DNA of 64,000 nt from NCBI RefSeq assembly GCF_000189635.1, contig NW_002476316.1, positions 38,733 to 102,732 of the forward strand, written 5' to 3'. The notes under the pieces are model-generated. The model saw nothing but the letters and a program-made list of their open reading frames with translations, made no database searches and was not told the DNA's origin. The translations under genes and the position numbers were made by a program. Every line of letters starts with the position of its first letter. The stretch's first letter is position 1. Of the stretch, positions 13,958 to 27,065 are shown piece by piece. Source of the DNA: Tetrahymena thermophila SB210 (taxonomy: Eukaryota > Ciliophora > Oligohymenophorea > Hymenostomatida > Tetrahymenidae).

Positions 13958-16084
13958 AAAAATTTTAATGGATTGATTGATCCACTCAAACTGATAACAA
14001 ATAAAAACGTTGCCTAATTTAAAAACAACACTATCACAAATTTAATATTACTCCATAAATTTATAATAAATAATAAAATATATGTTACTTACTTGATGTT
14101 TGTTCTTCATTCTTTTATTGCAATTCATTATTTCATATCAAATTCACCTCAATGCATGTCCATTTTATAAATAAAATCCAAATTACCCTAATTTTAAAGA
14201 AAAAAAATTTGAGATTCTACTTAAAAAATTTCTACCAAAAATAATTAAAAAGGTAAATTTAATAAGAAATTAATATATTTAAATTATTTTTAGATCTAAT
14301 AAATGCCAAAATATTTATTTTAAAATAAATTTTGCTAATAATTTAGATAAACTCATCAAATTTCATAATCTGAAATACATATTAAAATAAAATATTTTGC
14401 GCTTACAAAAATTAAGCTTTTATTTATTTTAATTTTTAGTAAAAAATTTTAAAAACTTATTTTGAGTTGTTCCAAGTAGAAATTAAAAATGTTAAAGAAA
14501 TAAATATTTAAAAATATAGATGTCTATAATATTTACTGATTTAACCAGCCATTATTACGAATATTACTACTAAAAAATACTTTAAACAATTTTCATACTA
14601 TATTTGTAAACAGTAAAACTAATGTTGAACATAAAGCTTTTTACCTTTTTAAAAATATAAACATTTTTATTTAAGTCTTATAAATAGGTTTTTTTAAATT
14701 TTAAATAGCAGAATAGCTGAAATAGATAAACAAATCTTTTAATAATTTATCATGAATTTCTTAAATTTATATCACAAATTAATTTATGCAAATTTATAAT
14801 TTTGTTTATTTTTTTAAGAAAATCTTTTTTAAAATAAATAAATAAAAAATGTTTTTATTAAAAATCTTAAATAATTATTTATTTTTTTTTAAATTTCTTA
14901 AATAAAAATACAAAAATTTTTAATGAGATGTTCTTATTTAAGATTATTAAACTGCATTAATCTATTTATACCTTTCTACTTACTATTTCTTAAAGAATAA
15001 AATTTATTAATGCTCTTAAATTAGAGTATTTTTAAAATATAACTTGTCAGTAATAATTTTTAAATTATTTATGATAATTTATCTTTTAAAATAACTAAGA
15101 ATTCGTTTTATTTAATAGCAATTAATTTAAGAGATCATATTTCAGAATGAATTTAGTTTCTTATCAAGTTGGCTTATTTTTTTTGATAAGATTAGTTTTT
15201 TATCAATTATTTATTATGACGATTAGCATTTGATATTAATTTTATTTTTAATGTCTTAATTAGAACTTTTTTAATTTCTTTTATTTGTAAACTAAGCTGA
15301 ATTCTTTTATTATTTTACTTATTATTTGTAAAAATCAAATCTTACAAAAATTGGAAATTTTATAATTATCTTAAGCAATTTAAAAAATATTATTCTCAAT
15401 CTTCTTTTAAAAATATTTCTTTAATTCTATTTGATTTTTTATTTTAAATTCAAAGTACATAGCAGATTTTTGGTCAAAAACACATTTATTTTTATTACTT
15501 TTTTATTAACAATTTTGGCAAATGAAAAAAATTAATTTCATAGAATAGAAATTATATTATATACTCTTCAAAAATCAAATAAAACGAATAGAATACTCAA
15601 AAAGTATTCAAATAAGAAATTTAGAATATTCGAATCTACGTGCATTGCTTTATTATTTTAAAGATACAAAAGAATTTTATTATCAAAAATCTTGTTTACA
15701 CAAAAAAGAAATAAATTTCTTTCTCAATTCAAAATGAATACAAAATGATTTGATTAATTTTATAGGGAGATTGATAACATCTATATTTTATATATTAACT
15801 TTTTATTCGGTGGGTATAGTAACTTTGAGATTAATCTAAAATAGTTGAATCTACCCAATTTTTAAATATTCTTTCTTATATTTATCTTAGATTTGTAAAT
15901 TACATATATCAGTGACGTGATATTAATCAGAAATGATAAGTTTTTCTAAGCTATAAAACACAAATCCCGCATTGCAAAATTATAAATATTAATATTATAA
16001 AAAAATAGATTTGGATATATTATCATACCCTTCAATAAAATAAATATAGCAAAATAACACACAGTTAATATATATACTTAAGAA
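13958..16084. other. intergenic between the two acetyltransferase paralogues
   Basis: About 2.1 kb of AT-rich DNA with no supported gene. A weak imperfect hairpin (GGGTA...TACCC) lies near 15823-15860, and nothing else stands out. Confidence 0.55.
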
Positions 16085-16834
16085 ATGGAATAAAACGCTA
16101 CCATTGAGCAATAAACTCAAACAAAATAGGAAGAAAAGACCTAAACTCAACCAGCTCCTGCCGAAAAGCCTGCTAGACGTACTGACTACACCTTAGATAT
16201 TATGAGAGAAGAACACTTAGAAGATTGTGTTAAGCTCATTTATGATAGCTTTACCAAAACTAATCCTCTCTGGATGAGATTTTAAACTACATACGAGGAA
16301 ATTGCTCCTTTCCTTAGATGGAGATTATAACCTGCTTTGGCTACTTAAACTGGTTCTATTCTTATCTGCGATAACAAGATTGTTGCTTGTTAAATCGGTG
16401 TAGATTATGTAGACTACTGGAATTAAAGAAGAGAAGGTTTCCCCCTTCCATAAATGTTTAAGGTAATTACTAAATACCACGATGAATGCATGGGAAAAGA
16501 TTTAGACCCTGAATTACCTCGTAACACATGCGTTATGAACCATTATACAGCTGTTGATCCTGCTTATTAAAGTTAAGGTTTCTATCCTGCTCTCAATAAA
16601 AATGGTTTCAGAGTTACTAAGCTTGGCTACACTAACTCTTTCACAATCACAACTAATCCAATTACTTAAGGAAAATCATAAACTTATAAAGGAGTAAACA
16701 ATATTAGAACTGTCAAAGTAGAAGATCCTGAAAGTCCTCTTTGCGGTATATAATTTGATTTAATTGAAATTCCTCTCGTATACGGTGATACTTCTAGTTC
16801 CTTTCGCTAACAAGAAAAAAAGACTGAGAGTTGA
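16085..16834 (+). CDS. GNAT-like N-acetyltransferase, paralogue 2 (249 aa)
   Basis: This intronless frame is plainly related to the 13310 gene. Shared blocks include DYT-(I/L)-(E/D)-(I/V)-MR-EH, KLIY, the ICDNKIVA/FCDNKLVA strand, a motif-A-like QSQGFYPALNKNGF near residue 160, and the closing FTITTNPIT. It has an extra ~30-residue N-terminal extension rich in Gln, Thr, Pro and Ala that paralogue 1 lacks. The acetyl-CoA loop reads Q-S-Q-G-F-Y, closer to Q-x-x-G-x-G/A than in paralogue 1 but with Tyr at the last position. The role is inferred as acetyl-CoA-dependent transfer to an unknown amine. The pair arose by local duplication and has diverged considerably. Confidence 0.75.
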
Positions 16835-18929
16835 GCCTAAACTATGAAAAAATATATTAAAAAAACAAATTTATAAATATGTAAAAATATTAATAAAATT
16901 ATAAAATAAATTTATCAAAGTTTAATATATGGTTTATATTTTATCTATTGTATGATATTTTATCATCATCAATAAGAAAAATAAACATATTTTATTTTTT
17001 TTATCAAAAAGCAAAAGAAAATTAACAGTGTGTTAGAATTCAACGTTAATAATGAAATAAAAAAATTTTTAATATAAATCTGATGAATTATAAAAACAAA
17101 ATATTTCATTTTAAAAATATAAAATTAAGATATTAAAAAAATACATTTAATTGTTTGTTTTTGAATATTTATTCAAAAAAAATGAAAAATCATTCATTTT
17201 AGTTAAATCTAAAAATTAAAATGTAAAAAAACAAACATTAAATAGTAATATGAATTTATAAATAAAATTATTAGTTTATATTAGTTATTAAAAAAATAAT
17301 TTAAAGTTAAATTTCAAGTAATATTTATGTATGTATGGTATAATTTATAAAATTATTGATTAGTTTGTTAGATTTAAATTTAATTTTCAATAAAATTTAA
17401 CTTTAAATTCATTTTTAGTTAACAATAATAAAATGGCTGAAATAAATCAATAATTTTAAAAAATTAAATTAATTAGAAAATGAATAAATAAGTCTTATTC
17501 ATTAAATTTAGCTACATTTTTAATTTTATTATTTAATTGCTAGACAATTATTAAAAATAAATCTATTTGGAATGTTATAAATCAATTCGTATTTCATTTT
17601 AAGTTTATTTTTTTTCTGAAAGAATTTCTTCACAATTAATTATAAATATTTATTGTTTTTCAAATTATTAAATTTGATAATATTTTTCATATTACAAAGA
17701 TATCTTTCGAACCATTTAATATAAATCAAATTATTAAATCTTTGGACAATATTTGAGATAAAGATATTGCTTTTTAAAAATTTTTATCACCCAAAAAGCA
17801 AAAGATAAGCCATAATTAAAAATCAGTCCAAGAATTTTCATTTATAATTTTTATAAAATGTTATATATATTTTAGTAAAATTTAATAATAAATTTTTTAA
17901 AGCAAGAAAAATAATGATTGTAATTCATAAAATAAACTTGCACTTAAAATAAAATATTTAAAGGTTTTATTTTCAATTTTTGGAGAAATTATTAAAATTG
18001 AGTCTAATCAAATTTTTATCTTTAAATTAATTAATTAGACTATTTTGCAAAAATTTTTACATATTTACAATATCTAATCTGAAAAAGTCAAAAATTTGCA
18101 AAAAGGTACTTCTGAGAAAAAATGGAGTGTAAGATAAACCAATAAAAGAATATCATAAAATTCATGTAAATTCAAAGAGAGAATAGAGATCACTTGTATT
18201 ATGGACAGAGAATATTTTAGATTTATAAAAGAATTTAGGAAGAAAAAAATATGTCACAAATCAAGTTTTTCATATGTTTAAATAATGGGTAAAGGAAAGA
18301 AAGATGTCTTTTTAGATACGAATGAACTTTTTTTTTTAATTTGTTTATAAATCTTTCTATTTATTTGCAAATTTTAATAATTAATTAAAAAAACATGAAA
18401 ACCTTTGCGTCTTACTTAATAAGAAAATGATAATCGTATAAATTAGTGCATAAATTATCTCTTTATCATTTAATTAAGAGTCAGTCTTAAAAAATAATTC
18501 AATCTACTCCATTTAATTAAAAAACTATTACCATATTACATGGAAACTATCTTATGTATTTTCTTTATAAAGCCAACTAAAAAACTGAAATAAAATATGT
18601 ATTGAGTTTTAATGACAAATAAACAAAGAAAAATGAACAAATGAATATTTTCTACTTATTTTTTATTATAAAGTGCTTTAATGTACCAAAAAAATTGATT
18701 AGAAGAAAGTATCTATATATATTCATTTAAAATAATTGAATTTTTAATTGAAAATATCAAAAAATTAATAATTTCAAGTCAAACAATAATACATTACCTT
18801 TATATTTATTAACAGAATAACTAAAGGGACTTATTATTATTATTGCTAAATAGCCTACAATTTTTTTTAATTCTACTATAATATAAACACCAACACTCTT
18901 GGGTTTACTTCATAACATTTAAAGTAAAT
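16835..18929. other. intergenic with one small open frame
   Basis: About 2.1 kb of AT-rich sequence upstream of the VPS9 gene. Apart from the 67-codon frame at 18122-18325, listed separately, I see no conserved coding sequence. Confidence 0.5.
18122..18325 (+). CDS. possible small protein, unrecognised (67 aa)
   Basis: A short ATG-TGA frame of mixed composition with several Cys, Arg, Tyr and Phe codons (for example DHLYYGQRIFQIYKRIQEEK). It is less A/T-biased than the flanks. I do not recognise it. In a code with one stop codon, frames of this size arise by chance, so it may not be a gene; a truncated relic is equally possible. Confidence 0.25.
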
Positions 18930-21900
18930 ATGGGTTAGAAATCTAGTTCAAAAATTAATGGTTAAAAGTATTAAAACGACTAAAAAGCCCAACTTAAAAA
19001 TACAATCAAAAATAAGTTGAAATAATATAATAATTAAATAAAGTAGAAGATTGAGAACAACTATTCTATCTCTAACTTCAACTCCAATACCTACATTGCT
19101 TATAATATAAAAAAAAAATCAGATCCAAAGAATTAGGTAAACAAAATCTCTATTTTTCTGTTTTTATTATCGAAATATTTTATTCATCTTTGAAATATTA
19201 ATTTAATAATCAATCAACTTACCTATAAAAAATTGGAATTGGTTTATTGCAAAAAATTTAACACTTTATTTTATTGGAAGTTTTAATTTTTATAAATATA
19301 TTTTATTTCATTAGTTCACTTGGTTTGAGTATGCAGAAGATGAATGCGAATTGATTTATAATTAGAAGCCTTATCAATGGATTGAGTAGACTCTGCGTTT
19401 ACTTAAATACATGAAAAATGACTCCAAAGTGTTTGAGTTTTAAAAAACATAAATTATATCTCTGATATACACAATAGGTAAATAAATATTTATAAAATTT
19501 TAAAAAAGTATAAAAAAATGGACATTTTTTAAAATTACGTTTTATATTAATAAAAGTATTACATATTTATTACATTAATTAGTTTAGATGTTAATTTCTC
19601 TTATAAGTATTTTAATTAATCAAATTTTTTTATGCAAGTGATCAAATAAATAATTCTAAGTAATATTTTACCAATCATTTTATATATATTAAACAGAAAC
19701 AATGACAGAGCTTGATTATTTACTTGATGTTCCTATGGAATAATATGAAGATTTTTTCGCAGAGGAAGAGTTAGAAGAAATAGTTGAAGGGTAGATTGAT
19801 GAATATAATAGAACTTTAAAACAACAAAATCCTTTATTCCTTAGCAATATATCTAATAATTAAGAATCTCCAATTTAAAATGAGAATTAAAGATCTTACT
19901 CTTAAAATATATTACTTAATTAAGGTGAGTTAATGCCTAAAGTCAACATTATTGAATATAATGATTAACGATTATCATGCTAAAAATAACATAATTAATT
20001 GCAATCGAATGATAAATCTTAAAGTGTGGGAAAAGAAAAAAATATTTCAATATTTAACACAGATGACTTAATGAATGAAAATAACACTATTATCTAGTAA
20101 GAAAATAATAATAATAAGGCATTTTAAAAGGACGATAAAAATATTGGTACTCTAATAGAAAGAATACCTATCTTCGAAGAAGAACTACAAGAAAATATAA
20201 ATGGCACTAAGATAGATACAAATTTGATGAGAAGTGAGATATTTACAATCATGGCTGACTAGCATGCAAATGTTTTATAATATAATGATAACTTAGAATA
20301 AAGACAGCAATTAAGAGAAAGAAATTAAAACATTATTAGCTAAATGAACAATAATACTTTGTTGCTTAATAACGCAGCAGCAGTAGCTTATCAGGAAAAT
20401 CTAAATTAAATTGGAAACAACTAAAGTAATAACAATAATTATATTTAGTAAAGAGACAGCTAACACTAAATTAATATTCAACAAAACGAGATATATATTG
20501 ATGCACTTAAAATGGTTAATTTTTACAAAAGAATATCAAATTTTTTAGAAAAATCTCTGGATGAGAAGCTAAATGGACTTAGAGCTATAAAAAAATTATA
20601 TAAAAAGTACTTCATGGAAAAATACTCTAGTTTACTAATAAAACTTTAGAATTAAGGAAAGATGGAAGTGTAAGAAGATTTGATAGACGAAATGCTCAAA
20701 GACATTTTATAGTTTATACACTTTTTTCTATATTGTGTTATCTTTTTTTATGATCTAGATAACATTCTACCTTAGAAGAAATATTCTTAACTTGTTAACA
20801 AAGAAAACTTATGGAATTTTCTTGTCAATATCTTTTTTGCTGATGATGAAATATATAATGTTTGCTTTGAGCTCACATAAGCATCACTAATTGAAAAAGA
20901 GAAAAATCTATAATCAAAAATGATAAATTTAGATAAAGTCCTCCCTCACCACTTAGAAATTCATCCTAAATTTTGCTTAAACAATAAAACTATAGAATGG
21001 GCAAAATAATAAGTGCAAAATCAACAGTAAAAGAATTAAAATTAACCTCAAGGTTAGTTAAGCCCACAATAAAATTAAGCTTCAGCTAATGGCTAAACCA
21101 TTAATCATATCCATAAAAATAATAATTAAACAAATTAATTAAATAAACAAAGTGAATCTCCTAATAGCATACGTCTGTCTGCAAAAAACTAGCCAAGTAA
21201 CTATACTAACAACATCAGATTAAGCTAATAGCATATTGCTTAAAATCAACCAAAAAAGTAACTTGAAATGTTGGAAGAAGAAAGTGAGATATTTCTAATG
21301 AATTAAAACTCAAAGAGTTCTTCATGCATAAGTTAACCCAAATACGACAACAACGAAAAATCTTAAGTTTCAAAGCATGCTCAAAATAAAGAAAACTAAA
21401 ATAGCATGTGTAAGAATAAAAGTAGTGATAAATAAAGTGTCTCACCAAAAACCAATTAAGAAAGCACAACTTAAGCATCGAGTAATTAAAATTCAAATAG
21501 CTATCAAACAACTGAATAAGTTTTAGGAAGAGAGAAGAGAATTCTTTCTTAGTCTAAGTGCAAATATAATCAAAGAGATTCAGACCCATATAGAGTTAGC
21601 ATGTAAGATTAGGACGGAAAAGATGAAATTCTAGAAGAAACATGCATTCCTAAGATATCTCAACTAGAAGAAAGGGATTCTTCTTCATTTATATATAATA
21701 ACAAGCAATAAACAAAATCCCATGTTATGAATGTTTCATCACCTAAATCTCAGAATTGTTGTTATTCACCTAATGGTTAAAATAAAAATTAAATTTCTAA
21801 CAAAAACTCAAGTAAATCTAACTCTTCTAAAAATTCAAAATAAAGCTCATCAAGCTAAGATATTCGCTTAACACAATATAACAGCAATAATGCTTTTAGA

Positions 21901-22548
21901 CATTAGACAAACTACTTGAAAATACAACGCAAAAATAGTTTAGATTAAAATTGCCCATACTATAAAGCAATCAAAAAGCTTCAAAATTTAACTTTCTATA
22001 ATAGCCCCGTTCATAAAATGAAATTATTAGTCTAGTGCTTTGAGCTGATACCTTAATGTGTTTCTGAGTTTTACGAAAAAAATATAGACTATCTGGAGTA
22101 GAATTTGATAGCAAGTGATGACTTAATAAATATCCTTGTCTTCATAGTTCTTAAAAGCAAATGCACTTAAATAAATTCTCACTTAAAGTTAATTTCATCT
22201 TTTCTATCAAAGAGCACTTAATAAAGTAAAATTGGGTACTACTGCACAACCTTGTAAATAGTTTGTGGCTATTTAGAATCTGATAAAATATATGAAAATG
22301 TAGAGTCTCTCAGAACTAAATCCGAGTTCTTCAATAAGACAATCCTCTAAATGAATAACTCATACTTAAGAAAATCTAATTTTAATCAAAGCATAGATAT
22401 AGCTTCTTAAAGTAGAATTGTATCAATAGAAAAGTTAGAATTTTAGAATGGAATAGATAATTAACAAAACGGGATTCAAATCACAGCCTAACCCTAAATA
22501 TCTGAAGAGATTACAACAAATGTATTTGAAAATGTTGTGATTGTATGA
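18930..22548 (+). CDS. VPS9-domain protein, putative Rab5-type GEF (1,073 aa, 3 exons)
   Basis: Exons are 18930-19136, 19315-19477 and 19697-22548. The C-terminal ~200 residues match a VPS9 domain: the double Asp of ASDDLINILVFIVLKS, then SHLKLISSFLSK and the GYYCTTLQ block that corresponds to the conserved gYyLT segment. VPS9 domains catalyse GDP release from Rab5-family GTPases on early endosomes. The Pro usually found two residues after the Asp pair is Asn here. A conserved-looking helical region (WFEYAEDECELIYNQKPY) occupies residues ~70-150; the middle is Gln/Asn/Ser-rich and probably disordered except for a helical block near residues 400-560. The start follows the A-rich AAATATGGG context. 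The exact Rab partner is inferred. Confidence 0.85.
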
Positions 22549-23516
22549 ATTGAAAATACTTATTTTTAATCATTTAATAAATTCACAGAAAATACTAACC
22601 AAAATTTATTTTTAATCTTATTGTTAATATTTTTTAAAAAAGAAATAATTTTAATAGATTTTAATAAAAATTAAATAAATATAAAAACTCTTAAAGAAAA
22701 TCTAATAGATAAGCGATATTTATATATAAACAAATACACTAATATAATATTAAACTTTAACTTAATTTAAATATAGAAAAATACATGTAAAACCAATTTA
22801 TAACTCTAAATTATTTATAAAGTAAACCATATTTATCATCAATTATTATTATTTGAATATTCACATAGAAATGTTGAATTTAACAATATTAATTTATTAA
22901 AACTTATATTATTTTTTTTCAAAATCTTATTTGATGTTTAATTACTTCAATAAAATGATAAATTTACAAAGCTATTTTAATTATTTTTTATAATCTTTCA
23001 TGAATTCATAATACTATTTTGCTAATTAATTTATAAAAACTTTTCCTCATTTTATAATAAAAAACAATACAAATTTAATAAAAATATTTTATAGTTTTAT
23101 TATTTTTCATGAAAAAAACAAAAAAATTTAATTGTTTGAATAATAAAAATATTTTTTTCAGCTTATAATTTAATCATATTATTAAATGAGATTAAAAAAT
23201 GATTTAATAAAAAAGAAATTAAAATGATTATTAGTGTTCTAAAATTTTAAATATGGATATGAAGTTAATTCATATACAATAATTAACATATAAAGATTAT
23301 AAGGTTACTTAATCTATTAGATTTGGAAGTTATTTTAGTTGATAATAAGTAGTATTTATTGCTTTAAAATAATTTATTTTAGAGTTATTTTACTAATATA
23401 TTTATTTATTTATAATTCATTTTAGAATAGTTTGCTTTGTTTTTTAATTATTGCAAACAAATTATTTGTTTAGGTATTACATTTATTATTGATTTTCACT
23501 CATTTTTTATTTTTTC
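22549..23516. other. intergenic between convergent genes
   Basis: About 970 bp of A/T-rich sequence separating the ends of the VPS9 and E2F genes. It probably holds both 3' UTRs. No gene is seen. Confidence 0.6.
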
Positions 23517-25269
23517 TCACTCAATCATATCAGAAATATTTTAGTTGTTTCCTTTTTTGTTTTTATTATTTGCTTTAATTTTTGATTATTATTGAATGGC
23601 TTGATTAAAAATATTGTTATTTTCTTCCTCCATTTCATCTTCACCTGGGATTCTCATCTTCTTTTAAGATTACTTTGTAGGTTTAACTTCTTATTGGTCA
23701 TTTTCATCTGAGCATAAGAAAACTTCCAATTCTCCTAATTTTTAACTATTTAAGAAGAGTTGGTATGGGTATTCATATTGTATTTCTGACTCTAGGATTG
23801 GTGCTTCTACTGTAGTTCCTTTTGGTGCAGTAATAATAAACATAGTTTCGCCTGAATCATTCATACATTATTTATATAACTTTTTAAAATCTTCTTATGT
23901 CAAATAAGCATATTTAGACTCTTCTTCGTTATTATTAAATGTATTTTTTAGTTAATCATGCAAATATTTTATCCAAGAATCCATTTATTATTCTTGTTTT
24001 TCAAGATGAGCTAATTCTTCCTACATTTTTTGAATTTCGGTTTGGAGTTCAGGATCTTCTGTTCCTCCAACCCACTTAATTTTATTTTTGTGAATCTTTT
24101 CAATATATCCAATACCTTTATTTAAAATATTATTTTACAATTAAAAGATAAAATTTCACTAATAATGGTAAATAAACTGAATATGAATAAAATTAAATCA
24201 CATATTAATTAATAATTTTTTAGTTTTAAATATTTTTGTTAATTTTAAATTCTATCAAATAAATTATTGATAAATTCTAATAATATTTACCCTCCAAAAA
24301 GAAATTTTAAATTAATTAAATTATCTGTTTTTTTCCCGCAAAATAAATTAAATTTTACAATATTTGGTTGTTTTTTTGTTATTTTTGAAATAAATTCTAA
24401 ATCTTTTTGAGAAGTGATCTCAATATCATATTAAAATAAGCAATTGAATTAAAGTATATTGAAAGTTTTAATCATTTTTATTCATACAGATAATCAAATT
24501 AATTATTTCTATATCTTTTTGTGTAAGGTAGTGGATTTCAATTAAATTAAACTTTTAAAATAATCCTTTAAATTTTGGATCAAATATCGTAAAATATCTT
24601 TTTGAAGGGAATTAACATTTTAACAGAAAGATCAAGCAAAAATAGTATTTAATGCTTTTTAAAATTCTTTTAATAATATCTTGTTACTTTTTTTTAAAAT
24701 TGTATTATTTTGAATACTTCTTAATTATATAAATTTAAGAAAGTAGCCGATCGTTTGTTTCCTTCAGTGATTTAATGATTTGAGATTTTATAAATTCAAA
24801 CTAAATAAAAATGGTAAATACCTTCGAGTACGTTAGTTATATCATAAATACGACGCTTTTAAACTTTTAAACTAGAAACTGTTTCATTTAAATCAATTGT
24901 TTAATTTGGCGAATTCTATATGAGCTGAACAAATCTTTTGGTAAGTACGCTTAACGAATTATCTTGACGACTCTTTACCTTTTCTATAAATTTAATTGAG
25001 TTAATAATACATTGTAGATACTTAAGTAAGGAAAATATAAATTTAAGCATTTTGAAAAAAGGAAATATTATATTACCTTTTCCATTTCCCTACTGCTATT
25101 ATTGATTATCGTTTGATAAACCATCTTCCTCCTCTTCTTCATCGTTGAAAGAGTTAGCTTAAGAATTATTAGTGCTTTCTTCAATTTACTATTCTATTTT
25201 TTTTTTCTTATCACGCTAAGTTGCATTTATTTATGCTACTTGAGCTCCTTATTTTCTTTTACCGTTCAT
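23517..25269 (-). CDS. E2F: E2F-family transcription factor (317 aa, 3 exons)
   Basis: Exons (minus strand) are 25269-25077, 24983-24822 and 24115-23517; introns are 93 and 706 nt and the phases agree. The winged-helix DNA-binding domain spans residues ~68-140 and includes LSVLTKRFVQLIQNSP, the diagnostic RRIYDITNVLEG, and IGYIEKIHKNKIKWVGG joined exactly across intron 2. A Leu/Glu-rich dimerisation helix follows, then a marked-box-like region (MFIITAPKGTTVEAP ... YPYQLFLNSQKLGELEVFL). An acidic Glu/Asp run lies before the DNA-binding domain. E2F proteins pair with DP and bind TTTSSCGC to drive S-phase genes. No DP-only signature is seen, and the RRIYDITNVLEG spacing favours E2F over DP. Confidence 0.93.
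24116..24821 (-). other. 706-nt intron of the E2F gene
   Basis: The intron begins GTATTTACC and ends AAATAAAG on the minus strand, splitting the Gly codon of NVLEG. It is several times longer than most introns in the window and contains a perfect E2F-type site. No exon is needed inside it, because the conserved domain joins seamlessly across it. Confidence 0.8.
24332..24339 (+). promoter_or_regulatory. E2F consensus site TTTCCCGC
   Basis: The octamer is an exact TTTSSCGC match flanked by T before and AAAA after. It lies in the long intron of the E2F gene itself, in a region where C and G are scarce. Autoregulation is inferred; a chance match is possible. Confidence 0.45.
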
Positions 25270-27065
25270 TGTTTTATATATGTTTATAATATTTTTTTGC
25301 TTTTTAAAGTTGCTTTAATGTCTATTTTTTAAGTTACTAAGGAAAAAAATATTGTTTTATACTTTTCAATGATGTTAACAAAATAAATTACTTTGTCTGG
25401 TGTTGCTTATAAACTAAAGCCAAGCAGTATCTTTTATTGATTGATTAGATAAGTTTAATAAATAAATAGGGTTTTTAAGGGATTTTATAGAAGAGTAGCT
25501 TGTTTCTTATTTATACCTTCCTCTCTTTTAGTAATATAAATATACTTTAGATTTTATCTTTTGTTTGGTTGGAAATATAAATTATGATGATTGAAAAACT
25601 AAAAAATTAGACTTTTAAATCAAATATAATTAATATTTTGTCATCATAAATTATAAGTGTAATGATGGTATCTATTTTTTATATTCATAAATTAAGACGT
25701 AATTCAATCTAAAATAGCAACATTAATTTTTTATTTAAATAATCGATATCAACCAAAAGTTATTCAATTTATCAAAAAAGGGGAAACTTTAATTTTTACA
25801 ATCGATCAATTCTATAAATTTACTAAAAAATAAATAGTTAGATAGGAAAATCTTTTAGATATTTTAACTTTAATTGGATAATTATCACTATTCTATCAAT
25901 ATTCATTTTTTTTAATTGGTTTTTATTTAACTTACTTTTAAAATGGCTAAAATATAAAAAATTGCTTTTGAATGGTACCTGCTGAAAATTAAAAAAGCTT
26001 GGATTCTTTTGTAAAAAAAGGCTAATTAATTACATTTAATATTTTTAAATAAATTATATTTTTTACATAAAATAGATTTAAATATTTTGGTAGAATATGA
26101 AAGATAATTTACAATATTTGATAGATAATTTATTGCTTGAAATAGTTGTGAATATAAATTTTAAAGTAATTACTTAAAATTATCCTATTTATGGATCTTT
26201 TTAAAGATTTGTTTATTTTGGAATAATTTTATAATACTTTTTTTCAATTAATTTTTTCTAATATTTTGAATAAAATTAAAACTTTTAAATTAATTATTTA
26301 CTATATTAAAATTATTTATAAATTGTTCTTTTTATTTTAAATTTGACAAATTTTTAAGTAAAATAAGTTAGTAAAGGAATTTAAATTTATTTCATTTTTT
26401 AAAAAACTGAGATAATTAATTAGTATTAATTTACTTGATTCATAAAAAAGTTTTTAATTAAATGAATTTAATAAAAAAAGTATTTTAATTTAAATAAGGT
26501 AAATAAAAAAAGTATTTTAAATTAAATTAATTAACTTAAAAATTATTTTATCAATTAAACAATTTTAATAAAATTAATATAAAGGATAGGAAATAATGAG
26601 AATAATTCAAATCAGCCATAAAACAAAAAAAAGTTAAAAATAATAATTTAGAAACTCAAATTAAATGGACAATATTTTCTTATACAATCTATCTAATCTT
26701 CAAACCGCGAAAATATTATTTAGTTATTTATTTATTTTATTTTAAGGACACATTCAAAAGGTAAAATAATTATTAATTATTTTAATTTATTTAAAGATTA
26801 TTTAAAATTAATTTAAATAGCTTTTTTTTAATTTAGAGATAACATTACTTTGATAAAATAAAATAATTAATTAATTATTTTAGTAATTAGTTTGATAACT
26901 ACTTGTTACATTTAACGAGTATTAAAAGATATTTTGATATTAAATTCTGGTCATTTGTATTTATTCATAATATTAAGCAAAAAAAATTAAATTGCAAATT
27001 GTTAAAAATTAAAGTATTATTGCTTGCATCTACTACAAGTTTGTTTGAGAAAAAAATATAGGAAA
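25270..27065. other. 1.8 kb divergent intergenic region
   Basis: It separates the divergent E2F and RBR genes and so should hold both promoters. The sequence is AT-rich throughout, with one small G/C island (AAACCGCGAAAATA near 26703). No gene is supported. Confidence 0.55.

Noticed and set aside
15815..15865. GGGTA...TACCC stem that might be part of a tRNA
   Set aside because: No D-arm, anticodon arm or T-loop consensus can be fitted and the span is too short.
21215..21511. Antisense open frame in the VPS9 gene
   Set aside because: It lies wholly within the sense exon, whose protein reading is far better supported.
26690..26715. AAACCGCGAAAATA as a second E2F site upstream of the E2F gene
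   Set aside because: Neither strand gives a full TTTSSCGC match.
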